DNA of 64,000 nt from Andrena cerasifolii. Its lineage: Eukaryota; Arthropoda; Insecta; Hymenoptera; Andrenidae. The stretch is taken from the NCBI RefSeq assembly GCF_050908995.1, contig NC_135123.1, forward strand, positions 13,392,001 to 13,456,000, read 5' to 3'. A program made the position numbers and the translations under genes. Shown piece by piece: positions 56,201 through 64,000 of this stretch; positions within the stretch are counted from its first letter, which is position 1, and every line of letters starts with the position of its first letter. The notes under the pieces were generated by a model. That model did no database searches, was not told where the DNA came from, and saw only the letters and a list, made by a program, of their open reading frames with translations.

Positions 56201-59200
56201 CTCGCGACTTTCGGGCGTTAATCGTCGGTTTGACCGGAGATCGGAGCCCGTGGAATCTCAGACGCGTTCGCTAAATGCTTCGCCCGCGTGGCACTTCGTT
56301 GTGAGGTGAATTTTTAGCGCATTTTAGTGCAAAATACGTTCATTCCCTTGATATCGAAGAGTTGAGGCTCGCAGCAGTTGGAGAAGCATTGAAATCGGCG
56401 CAACGGTCGCCGATGAAGACGGCGCGGCGCGAGCTCCCCGAGGCGGCACGTGAGAAATCGCGGTCTCTGCGGGGCTCGTGTCCTCGCGGGCATATCTCGT
56501 GGGGCCCCAAGGGCGGTGAGGAGCTGGGGGGGTCGGGGGAGAGGGCCGTCGAGGAAGAAAAGAAAGGAGGGCCCGAAAGAAAGCCGACGGACGGGCCGGA
56601 GCGAAGGAAGCTCGAAAGGAGGGAAGGAAAGGAAAGGGAAGAAAGAGCCGAGGAGAAATCCACGTGCTCCACGGGTGCCGAGTGTGCGAACGCGCGGCAA
56701 GTGGTCCCCGCCGCGAGTACAGTCGCGTATATAAAAGATTTCCGACTCTTTGTGGCGGCTTGGGCACACCGAGCTCCTCTGTTTAGGAGCGTCGAACACG
56801 CCTGAAACCCTCCCGGTGCCCGCTTAGAATACGCGCTCACATTGTATAATAATGTATCGCATATGGCGCATCTTGTAAAACTCTGCGGGCGTCCCCCCCA
56901 CCGCCTGCAACACGGATGTGCGAGGAAGGACGGATCCAAACCGTGAATGAGGTTATTCCCGGTCGTCGAGAGCTCGTTCATTCATCCATCGACCGGGTCA
57001 GCCTCGTGGGGAGGCCGACGAGCGAAGACACGTTCGACGAGGAAGGAAAGCGAGGAATCGCCGAATAACACCGTTCGCCGCTGGCCAGCTTTCTTTCGGC
57101 ATTTTTTTCCACCCTGGCTCGCTTTCGCGGGACCCCTCTATCCCTTGCACCGGAGGTGTTCAGACCTGCGATTAGCAGAAACAGCCGTGATGGGTTAATG
57201 AAGCGAGAGTGTTTGCTGGTTGATCCGCAAGGTGGTTACTTTCATCTTCTTCGTTGCTTCTGAGTAAATTAATGTACAGGCGAATTCGCTGTGATCTAGC
57301 ATCGCCAAGTCTCGGCGAATAACTAAACAGTTTTAGGAATACACGCACCGTGTAACAAAGAAGAAGAGACAAAGCTCTCCTAGTGGCGCAGCTTCGGGAG
57401 CTCGCGTGTATCTACCTTGGTCGAAGGTGAATCCGTTGTGGTTGCAGAATAGGGCCAGTCGATTACCCAACACGCTTGGACGGATCCGATTAGGTGAAAA
57501 TACCGCGGTCTTGCCCCGCTGGGCGCAAACCAGGCCACTGTGGCTATTGTGCGCACAGGATGTGTAGCAGGATTGGGGCTGTCAATAGGATCAGAACCAA
57601 TAACAATGTGCCTCGAGTCAAGAGACCCTCGACGGTCCTGCGGACCAAGCTGCGGCTAATCCATTAGATTAGGTTTAGGTTTTACTGGGGACCAGGTCGA
57701 GTCCTTTCGGAGTCGAGAGCTCCGCTCTGCCCGCAGGATCCGCTGCAACCTTTGCACCTTCGAGACACAGAGTCCTGAATGAGTGGCGGGCTTGTATAGG
57801 CGCTCAGGTTGTTTCGTTCGTGCCACTGTGGAGAGGTGTTGACGCTAACTTGTCGCTAACTCTCGTGGACACTTGAATGGGGCTCTGGGACGCGTCTGTT
57901 TGATGGACTCCTTTTGGGGATGGAATTTCTTTTAATTCGATTGGATCAGTCTGGTTAGGGAGGTACGTGATCGAAGAAGAGGGGTTAACGTGCTTGAATT
58001 TGGCAGTGAGTAGTTTCATTAAATAGCTAGTCTGTGGGTTCACTCTCAGAAGAGGCTCAGGAAAGCAGAAATAAAGACTGTAGATATTATAGACAACATC
58101 GCAACAGGAAATGCTCTCATTTGGCAAAGTATCAGGATATGTTCAACACGCTTCTGACAACTTCGGATCCTTATATTAGTCACTTAAGACCAGAACTAAA
58201 GATCAAGTCACTTCCACTTAGCGAACAAGCACAATCGTTAATAAAATAGTTATGTATGTATAGGTTTTGTAAATATCTTTAAATAAACATAAGTGTTGTA
58301 TATAAAGTAATGTATAATTTATGTGTGCTAAAATGTTAGTTTTTAGTAAATTTAATAAAATTACACATTTGATGTGTAAAAAAGTCATATTAAATTATTT
58401 CTTTAATATTATATTAAGTTTGACGTTTAAGAAGTAATATGAAACAAAAATGATTTAAAAATATTGAGAAATGCCGAAGTTTAAAATAATTGTACAAAAA
58501 TGGTTAACAAAATTTGTTTCTGTTACTGAAATAATTTTTTCTTAAAACTTCAATGTCTTTTCTACAAATCGCCGTAAACCTCATCTGCATCCGTTTACTA
58601 CTTCTATAGTTATAATTTATTGAAAAAAAAGTTAACACTTACCTTCAAACAGCTGTAAAATCGACATTTTTCAAAATTGTCAAAAATCCTTTGAGACATG
58701 TTTATATATCCCCAAAGACTACAACATATTCAAATTTCAGCCACACCCGAAATGTTACTCCAAAAAGTGTCCGATTTCGCGTGGAATGTCCCTGTTGTAA
58801 GTGTATTTCATTTTGTTATTTCTTCTGTACCAGCATTGAGTAGACCAGGGCATGTATCGAATTAACACGTTGCTTGTTTGAGATCACAGAATAATTCTGA
58901 ACGTGCACAGTTGTTATTCTATTCGGAAACAACGAGACTCGTTATGCCACGAGGTTCGACATGCTTTTCCCTCGGCGATATCTGATCATTGCTCTCCATT
59001 TTCTCGTTTTCCGATCGCGGAGATCGTTGCTCCACGATGCATGCACGATTTCGTGTAGCCACATCCTCCTTTTGTTTTCCCCGCAATTTCCCCATTCACT
59101 CCGTCAATATCTGTGATCTCCGCCAAATCATTGTCTCGCGGTACGTGCGTGACGTGATTTAGGGGAACGTTTAAGGAAAAACGCTTCCCTCGCAACCGAC

Positions 59201-62156
59201 AGTTTCCCCATTCAACCAGGAAGCACATCGCGCGGAAATCCTAAACTCCAGAACCCACCGAGTCCCCATCTCCCTGAAATCCAATCATAAATTCTAGAGA
59301 ATCACTTAGTTATTCTCAATCTTCCATGCGAATTAATATAACCGAGGCTTCGCAGTCCTTGCCATCCACCTGTCACCGCAGCGTTTCGTCAAACCGTTGA
59401 AGCCTCGCCACCGCCGTGGAGCAAGTAGTGCAGGCAGACGCTTGTCGACCGAAAACTCGTGCGCGCTCGTTTCCAGCCTCCTGAGGAGGCGGCGCGCGTG
59501 TGGATACGTAGCAAGGCAGTCCCCTGGGACTGGATCGAACGCGGTGGATCAGGGTTATAAGATCGGCCACGTCTCTATCTAGATTCTTTAGTACGGCTGC
59601 GAAGGGGACGTAATATATTTGGTAGGTGGAGAGTGAGATAGGTGGTTAGGTAGGTAGCCGTGGTGGATGTCGGGTAGATAGTCGACCGGCTTCGGTAATG
59701 GAGACTGCAGGGTGCCGCTAATGCAGTAGCGATGTCACGGTGCCCGTTGCATCGGTATATTCCTTCCCTTTCCGGCCTTTTGCTCCTCCGCGGTTACCAT
59801 ACGTGTCCCTCCTTACCTTGGCGATATCAACGAGAATTCTACGTGTCTCCCGCCCTCGCTCTCCCTCTCTCTGTCTCGTTGGCATCCACCCATGATCTTC
59901 CTCCTCTCTTTCACCCTCTCTCGTTCTCTCTCCGTTCGTCTGGTCGCCTTTATCTGCGTCCCGCGGCCTTTTTTCTCGATTTAACGGAACCCTATCTGTG
60001 GGACATGGCGGATATCAGGACGATGGGAAACATTCTGGCCCGTGGATGTGTGTTTGTATCGTTTAAAGTGAATGGGGGAAAAATGGGTGCCGCCTGCATC
60101 CCGCAGTTACGATAATTTCTTGGTTATTTTTGTTATGGCCGACGCGGCGTGTCGGCGGACGTTGCTCGATTTGTTGGCTCGTTAATTGGCCGGTTCGGCT
60201 CGAAAAATCTACCGTGTCGCAAAGTTCGCGGAGCTGTTCAATGGGACGGGTTGTCAGATCTTGAGTAGGCTCCGCGATCGCCTGCCGATTTCGGGAGGTT
60301 TGGGGGGTCCGGGCTGGATGAACGGGGTGGCAGAGCTCAGTCTCATTTCGATCCAGGGTACGCACCTCTGCTTCGCTCCGCCGTGAATTGGAAAGTGTGA
60401 TTCGAAGTACGTTGCACCTCTGTGATAAACCGAGCAATCAATTCCAATCTCGATACTAAATTAAGCTTACCCAAAGCGAAGGTGGGAGCACTGGCCTGGG
60501 ATATTGGATGTTACCAGGGGTTAGCCATTGAAAGCTTCGCGTTAAAAAAAAGTACAGTATGTAACAAAAGTAAGTAAACACGAAAGTTTCTATCGTTCGA
60601 ATAGATTTTTCTGAAGTCTAGAGTTAGGTATCCTAGCAACGAAAATAGCAAACGTTAGGGCGACTACCCCCAATTGTTATTCCTATTTGGAGCACAAGTT
60701 TCTTTTACGCATTAAGTTTATTGTACCAAGTTAATTAGAACATATATATTACAAGGTTACAGAAGTAAGTAAACATCTTTGGTCTTTCATTTTGTATTCC
60801 GTTCCTGAAATGTATTTTTGAATTACCTCTTTTAGGTTATAAACTTATAGATTCTACCAATCATTTCGATGTATCAAGGTTATGTTGATATATTATTAAA
60901 ATATATTTTCAGTCCTGTAAATATCTCTTTGGCATTTGCGTTCTTTCTTTAAGGTCGATACGGAAAAATGTCTCAAGACAATGCACCAATTCATATGGCG
61001 AAAATTGTTAAAAAACATTTATAAGAAAATTTATTTAACATTTTGAAATAGCCTCCGTAAAGCTCTGGCCTTTCGCCAATTGAAAATATGTGGTATATCT
61101 TAAAATTACTAGTCGCAGAACACAGACCACGCAATATAAAGGAATTAGAAAATTTAATAGAGAAAACATGGCAATTATTTTCAATTGATGAATGTAGAAA
61201 ATACATGCTCTCCTTACCCGATCGATTAGCCAAACTGTCATTGCGGAATGGTCATCATTGCGGATTGGTCATCATTGCGGATATTAATTTATTATTTAGC
61301 TCGTGTTTACTTACTTTTGTAATATAAGTTCTTCACCTATCATGCATTTTTATTTTCTTTTAAAACAGATTATTAATTAGTGAAAATTTTATTAGTACAG
61401 TTATTTCAGTAGTCTCGTGTAATATTAATAAATAAATGTATACTTTGTTCTACGAAATTAAACACTTACTTCGATACAATCTTTTGTTTGCTAGAACTCC
61501 GACTGTTTACTTACTTTTGTTACATACTGTACATATTGCTTTATTAGAACCATTAGACTTTACACGTTCAACGCGCGATGGGAATTAACTGCTCCAGGAC
61601 TAACCACCTCGACCCTTTTTTTCCAGGATGTTCGGCAGTATGAAACGGTGCGCCCGATGTCAAGCAGCGATCCTAGCCTCGGAGCTGGTTATGCGAGCCA
61701 GGGACCTCGTGTTCCACGTTCGTTGCTTCTCCTGCGCCGCCTGCGCCGTGCCACTGACCAAGGGTGACCATTTCGGGATGAGGGATGGCGCGGTGCTCTG
61801 TCGATTGCACTACGAGATGGGCGCTGAACTTCACCCGTCCCAGAGCCCTCCGGTTCCGGTTTACCCGCCCGGTCCCCACTACCCTGGTCAACCGTTCCCC
61901 TCGCCAGAATTCCTCCATCATCACCATCACCATCCCTCCCATCCGCCGCATCCACATCACTCGATGCACCCTCAGCATCCTCACAGCCACGTGAGCCCCG
62001 TGCCGCTGCAACCCTCCACGCCATCCGTGCCCGACGCGGGATCGCCCCCCAAAGTACCGTACTTCAATGGCGCCGCTGTGGTACCTCCGCCGAGGCAGAA
62101 GGGCAGGCCCAGGAAGAGGAAACCGAAGGATCTGGAAGCTATGACCGCAAACATAG
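26227..62156 (+). CDS. ap: Apterous LIM-homeodomain transcription factor, 3' incomplete (4 of its exons)
   Basis: Spliced as 26227-26274, 37771-38062, 38231-38642 and 61627-62156, giving 427 codons plus one base. Apterous is a nuclear transcription factor that specifies dorsal wing identity and subsets of neurons in insects; its LIM domains bind the Chip/LDB cofactor. Domains by residue: MGVYEERA...MHW N-terminus (1-16), low-complexity Gly/Pro/His/Asn region (17-190), LIM1 (196-248), LIM2 (259-312), His/Pro-rich linker (about 315-405) and GRPRKRK (410-416). Drosophila Ap starts MGVCTEERPVMHW and has the same LIM-LIM-GRPRKRK order. All junctions are GT-AG with matching phases. The homeodomain is absent because the gene runs past base 64000. 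LHX2/LHX9 are the vertebrate orthologues. Insects can carry two ap paralogues (A and B), and this fragment does not tell me which one it is. Confidence 0.93.
36030..36180 (+). repeat. Purine-rich (GA-rich) tract
   Basis: About 150 bases are overwhelmingly A and G on the + strand, including many GAGAG pentamers. Such tracts can form triplex DNA and bind GAGA-type factors. Confidence 0.7.
36454..36490. repeat. Tandem decamer CGTCTTCCTT, 3.7 copies
   Basis: Perfect 10-bp period through the array, ending at GTCTTC followed by GTCGCTG. Confidence 0.95.
37771..38062 (+). CDS. ap: ap coding exon 2 (low-complexity region)
   Basis: 292 bp, phase 0 in and phase 1 out. It follows a TTTGTTCCAG acceptor and begins CAG CCG GCC, so the protein continues MHW-QPASSQER, much like MHW-QQSAR in Drosophila. 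The encoded 97 residues are Gly/Pro/Ala-rich, then His- and Asn-rich, ending RDYDSPG. The donor is GAG|GTTGGT. The acceptor is a NAGNAG (CAGCAG), so an isoform lacking one Gln is possible. An internal ATG (MGDAARP) could serve as an alternative start. Confidence 0.85.
38063..38230 (+). other. ap: ap intron 2 (168 bp)
   Basis: GTTGGT donor and GTCGATCAG acceptor. The length is not what decides it; the phase is: G before and GT after restore a Gly codon and keep the frame into GQEYRT. Confidence 0.85.
38231..38642 (+). CDS. ap: ap coding exon 3 (Asn/His-rich region and LIM1)
   Basis: 412 bp. It starts in phase 1 (GT completing Gly), runs through an eight-Asn run, a ten-His run and a short acidic-Pro segment, and then encodes all of LIM1. 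The zinc ligands are visible in order: CAGC, WHAAC, CLQC/CSHC and CKKD, the last Asp being the usual eighth ligand of the ap/LHX2 class. DRFYL, RWHA and CFSRDGNIYCK are near-identical to Drosophila Ap. The donor CG|GTGAGT leaves two bases of an Arg codon (phase 2). Confidence 0.95.
38733..39525. mobile_element. TA-flanked MITE with 25-bp terminal inverted repeats
   Basis: The left end GGGGAGACCGGGGCTAAAAG pairs with the right end CTTTTAGCCACGGTCTCCCC; both extend to TTCCG/CGGAA. The element is flanked by TA on both sides (38731-38732 and 39526-39527). The interior is AT-rich without a transposase frame but repeats a GGGGTAAGTTGTT motif: near 38759 (direct), 39286-39298 and 39305-39317 (inverted) and 39323-39336 (direct, diverged). 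TA duplication suggests a Tc1/mariner-type mobiliser. It lies 90 bp inside intron 3 from the exon 3 donor. Confidence 0.85.
45169..45185. repeat. (CG)n run
   Basis: 17 bases of alternating G and C, a potential Z-DNA former, followed shortly by another GCGCGCGC run near 45237. Confidence 0.9.
47205..47753 (+). mobile_element. Internally deleted non-LTR retrotransposon (LINE), 3' end with A-rich tail
   Basis: An open frame reads LNKLDANKGPGLDGIPP, the conserved entry to the fingers of LINE reverse transcriptases. It then jumps directly to a C-terminal segment (LERVHYKFLRFC, SYKL, DHDYS, LETLAARRRISD, INNHIDCPSLL) of the kind seen at the end of Jockey/CR1-type reverse transcriptases. The catalytic core with the YxDD motif is missing, so an internal deletion joined the two ends in frame. 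After the stop (47694-47696) comes a short 3' segment ending in TAAATAAAATAAAATAAATAAATAA. The strand and the short tail fit a retrotransposed copy. Confidence 0.8.
50940..51524. mobile_element. Foldback element with arms of about 100-130 bp
   Basis: The left arm 50940-51041 begins ATCCCCATAAAAAAACTTC and ends AAAATGAGCTGCA. The right arm 51393-51524 is its inverse, with one extra block of about 27 bp near 51463-51490. The interior has a direct repeat of about 28 bp (TCATTATTTTGCGTTTT...) at 51047-51074 and 51155-51182. No transposase frame and no clear target duplication are visible, so the superfamily is open. Confidence 0.75.
54630..54816 (-). mobile_element. Truncated mariner element, same family as 19.0 kb
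   Basis: Read on the minus strand from 54816: TTAGGTTGGCAAGGATGAAA, then about 90 bp that align with the copy at 19028-19120, with the same order of motifs (TTAAGAATATTG, TTAACAGCTTATTATTTGAC, TAATATTTTACCGTTCTG). TA follows the end at 54817-54818. No matching second terminal repeat is visible, so the inner boundary is approximate. Confidence 0.75.
56520..56660 (+). repeat. Purine-rich (GA-rich) tract
   Basis: About 140 bases dominated by GGA, GAAA and GAGG on the + strand inside intron 3. The long frames that overlap it on both strands are compositional artefacts. Confidence 0.6.
58031..58249 (+). pseudogene. C-terminal fragment of a RAG1/Transib-like transposase
   Basis: A frame bounded upstream by TAG (58028) reads SLSEEAQESRNKDCRYYRQ, then MFNTLLTTSDPYISHLRPE, and ends at TAG 58247-58249. 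The pattern EEAQESRNK-x-YRxxR followed by a helix and TSDPYI resembles the RAG1 segment around its third catalytic residue (a Glu in NEASGNK, followed by YRRFRK and YTSKYL). This comparison is from memory at motif level. The rest of the protein is missing upstream. It may belong to the same family as the N-terminal half at 15.6-16.6 kb. Confidence 0.45.
58250..58800. other. AT-rich block, probable 3' part of a transposon
   Basis: The sequence is strikingly AT-rich compared with flanking intron, starts right after the transposase-like stop codon and holds a perfect 8-bp hairpin (TTACACAT/ATGTGTAA, 58361-58379). I cannot find a matching terminal repeat on the other side, so the boundary near 58800 is only a composition change. 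Confidence 0.35.
60555..61529 (+). mobile_element. Tc1-like element with IR/DR ends, defective transposase
   Basis: The ends CAGTATGTAACAAAAGTAAG and its exact inverse are flanked by TA (60553-60554 and 61530-61531). A second inner copy of the core motif GTAAGTAAAC occurs at each end (60757-60774 and 61304-61323, inverted), giving the double-repeat IR/DR layout known from some Tc1 elements. On the + strand QDNAPIH (Asp codon 60977-60979) and LSPIENMWYILK (Glu codon 61082-61084) are the second and third catalytic regions of Tc1 transposase. A TAA after KKHL and another before SSGLSPIEN break the frame, and the N-terminal DNA-binding part is missing. At 975 bp it is shorter than the usual 1.6 kb, so it cannot be autonomous. 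Confidence 0.92.
61239..61282. repeat. 17-bp tandem repeat, 2.6 copies, inside the Tc1 element
   Basis: The unit CATTGCGGAATGGTCAT is repeated with one change (A to T at the tenth base), near the end of the transposase frame. Confidence 0.85.
61627..62156 (+). CDS. ap: ap coding exon 4 (LIM2 and pre-homeodomain linker)
   Basis: 530 bp, phase 2 in and phase 1 out. LIM2 ligands are RCARC, FHVRC, FSCAAC and LCRLH. ELVMRARDLVFHV and PLTKGD are shared with Drosophila Ap. A linker rich in Pro and His follows (six-His run, then HP repeats), ending in RQKGRPRKRKPKD, the basic motif just before the homeodomain, and ANI. The donor ATAG|GTGAGT leaves one G. The homeodomain (RTKRMRTSFKH-type start) is not found before base 64000, so more exons follow outside. 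Confidence 0.95.
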
Positions 62157-64000
62157 GTGAGTGATCGACGTACTATTCCGTAAAATGATAGCGTCAGGTC
62201 CGAGGGACACTTTGTACCAACGATGATGTGTATCCAGGTTGCTACGCATCTTGGGAAAGGTCTCGCGTGAAATCGAGCGGTGAGGTTTTGTTCTGAAAAT
62301 TAAATGGGGTGGTAGGAAGATTCGCGATGCGCGTGCATAGGCACTGATGCAGTGCTTTTAGCGTATAACTTCGATAGCATCTGGCTCTTCTATTTTGAAG
62401 AATCGGCGGAGGTTTCTAGGCCTCCTGTAAATTATATGTTACAATAAAACACAGGCCAGGGTAGACCGGATTACAGTGCGTCACGCATTGATCAAAGTTT
62501 GCAATTAGAAAGCACCGGCGTGTAATCACGGCGATTTGGTATACAATTTTTTGGACCGTGAAGTGGGCAAATATTTGCTTAATGGCATGAAAGAATTATG
62601 GATGCATTGCAACAGCCGCGGAATGTTATTGAACCCCCTATCTCGAGGAATTAGTAGCGCGAGAACTCTAACTGTCATACTAAACTTCATCCGCGTATGA
62701 TACATTTCCATCGAACTACAGTTTGTCACAAACTTACATAACCATCATCCGCGTGGCTCATCTTCCTTTACACTTCAAGCTCGGCCCCTAATTAATATTC
62801 GTACGCTTAGCTGTTCCACGGTTTTCGCAACGAACTATCAGATTCATCATCTCCATCCAGCTCGCGACAGTGTCCATCAGATTCGAGACAGTCGCGCAGC
62901 CAGCCAACAGCCCTCCCTCTACCCCCGACGGTGACTCGCGCTCGGCGCACAAAGGACACCAGTAAATCAGCTTCCTGGTGTCCCCGGAGCCGACCGGGGC
63001 AGAAAGAGTTCGCGACGCGTGTTCAGATATCGCCGTGGACGTTCCTTCTAATTATATTGCACGACGAGCTGTCCGCGTAACGCGGCTAATTTAGCACCGT
63101 CGCCCGGCCAAAGCGTTGTAACCGCGAAACGAGAGGAAGATCGCGGTGAGTTATCGACTGTTCCACGTGAGTATCATCGCGCCTGGTCGTTGCTCGTGGC
63201 GGTTCTGTGCCACTACCTGCCCCAGGATTTTCATTATTCTGGTCCGCCGGTTGTTCCGCTGATGGCAATCTGGCGTCGGCTGCTCCGTACGAAAATTCCT
63301 CCGGCGACCACGGCCGCGCCACGGAGATCCGTGGCGAGTGCGGACGCGGACCGGGGCCCGGCGCTGTTGGTCCGCTCTAGCGCGCGCGTTCGCGCTCGCG
63401 CTCGCGGTCAGATCGCGGTGTACACGAGCCCCGGGACACTCTCCTCGTCGCCGGTGATTTACGGGCGCGCGTGGGCGTGCGGTGTTTGCCACCGAACCCT
63501 GATAAAATTTGTCGCCGCGACATAAATTCACGAATCCCCGATCCCAGCGAAGCGTGTACGTGTCGCGCGTGGGCGGCGCCCGGCAGCTTCCTTCTCTCCG
63601 CGTCCTCGGGCGTCGAGAACTTAATTTCGATTGTTGACCGACCGTGGGAACCGGCTCCATCAGGCCGACGTGGACCCGTGGCTCGGTCAAAACCACCGGA
63701 GTGACGTCCACCCTGACCAGTCCCACTTCTCTCGTTGCTCGTCCCTTCCTTTTTTCCCCTCTTTCGGCGAAAACGATCGTCGCGCAGCGTGCGCGGCGCG
63801 GTGCATCTTGGCGCTGGATGATGCCACAACGTCGCGGCCGGGACCCACCCGATGACTGGGCGATTATTTTGTTCCCTTTGCTGGTCGCGGAGGGGCTGGT
63901 CGGATGAGGCGCGAGAATTTATCGCCGGGAATAAAATAATTTGATAGGGGAATCGGGAGGAAGGGACCTTGGTCGATTGGGCCTTTTTTCTGGCAAGGTC
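62157..64000 (+). other. ap: ap intron 4, 5' part (runs off the window)
   Basis: Non-coding after the GTGAGT donor. From about 62880 to 63900 the sequence becomes very CpG-rich, with alternating GCGCGC runs (63380-63410). This creates long chance frames on both strands but shows no homeodomain or other recognisable protein. Confidence 0.7.

Larger units (their letters stand above)
38643..61626 (+). other. ap: ap intron 3 (about 23 kb), separates LIM1 from LIM2
   Basis: Bounded by GTGAGT and a TTTTTTTTCCAG acceptor. CG before and G after restore Arg, giving KKDYYR-MFGSMKRC. It holds most of the recognised mobile DNA in the window: a TA-flanked MITE, an internally deleted LINE, a foldback, mariner and Tc1 relics and a Transib-like fragment. 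Between these I see no other gene: 39.5-47.2, 47.8-50.9, 51.5-54.6, 54.8-58.0 and 58.8-60.5 kb are CpG-rich or AT-rich non-coding DNA with short repeats only. Confidence 0.85.

Noticed and set aside
56324..56981. Frames of 147-213 codons on both strands
   Set aside because: They reflect a purine-rich tract; products are Arg/Glu/Gly- or Ser/Pro/Phe-rich with no family resemblance.
57824..57830. CACTGTG as the partner end of the RAG1-like fragment at 58.0 kb
   Set aside because: It lies upstream in the orientation expected for a right end, and no matching inverted repeat or 5-bp duplication is visible; likely one of the chance heptamers.
63151..63829. Arg-rich frames of 150-191 codons on the minus strand in intron 4
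   Set aside because: Produced by CpG-dense sequence; they contain no homeodomain and continue none of the ap phases.

Overview
This window is eukaryotic, almost certainly from an insect and probably a hymenopteran (bee, ant or wasp). The evidence is split GT-AG exons, introns of 0.17 to 23 kb, dense CpG in otherwise non-coding DNA, a mix of mariner, Tc1, Transib-like and LINE relics, and a protein whose N-terminus and LIM domains match insect Apterous. The order assignment is an inference from base composition, not from a marker.

One gene is convincingly present: the LIM-homeodomain gene apterous (ap) on the + strand. It is 5' complete for coding sequence but 3' incomplete. Coding exons are 26227-26274, 37771-38062, 38231-38642 and 61627-62156. 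The phases join exactly (0, 1, 2, then 1 at the last donor) and give 427 codons plus one base. They encode an N-terminus with the Drosophila-like MHW motif, low-complexity Asn/His-rich linkers, LIM1 (exon 3), LIM2 (exon 4) and the basic GRPRKRK motif that precedes the homeodomain. The homeodomain exons must lie beyond base 64000.

Layout: 1-24.8 kb is gene-free upstream DNA with microsatellites and several transposon relics. 24.8-26.2 kb is a CpG-dense promoter/leader candidate. 26.3-37.8 kb is intron 1, with simple repeats only. 38.06-38.23 kb is a short intron 2. 38.6-61.6 kb is a very long intron 3 that separates LIM1 from LIM2 and holds most of the mobile DNA. 62.2-64 kb is the start of intron 4.

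The most interesting non-gene signal is a set of pieces that look like RAG1/Transib-type transposons. They are a decayed transposase N-terminal half (15.57-16.6 kb, minus strand) that abuts a terminal CACAGTG heptamer with a 12-bp spacer and an A/C-rich nonamer-like block; an 811-bp non-autonomous element (21905-22715) with about 90-bp inverted repeats ending in CACAGTG and a 5-bp CGTGG target duplication; and a C-terminal fragment (58.03-58.25 kb) resembling the RAG1 catalytic-Glu region. Other elements are a Tc1 element with an IR/DR arrangement (60555-61529), a TA-flanked MITE 90 bp after an ap splice donor (38733-39525), two members of one mariner family in opposite orientation, a large foldback, and an internally deleted LINE.

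Most long open frames elsewhere are chance products of GC-rich DNA and are not annotated.
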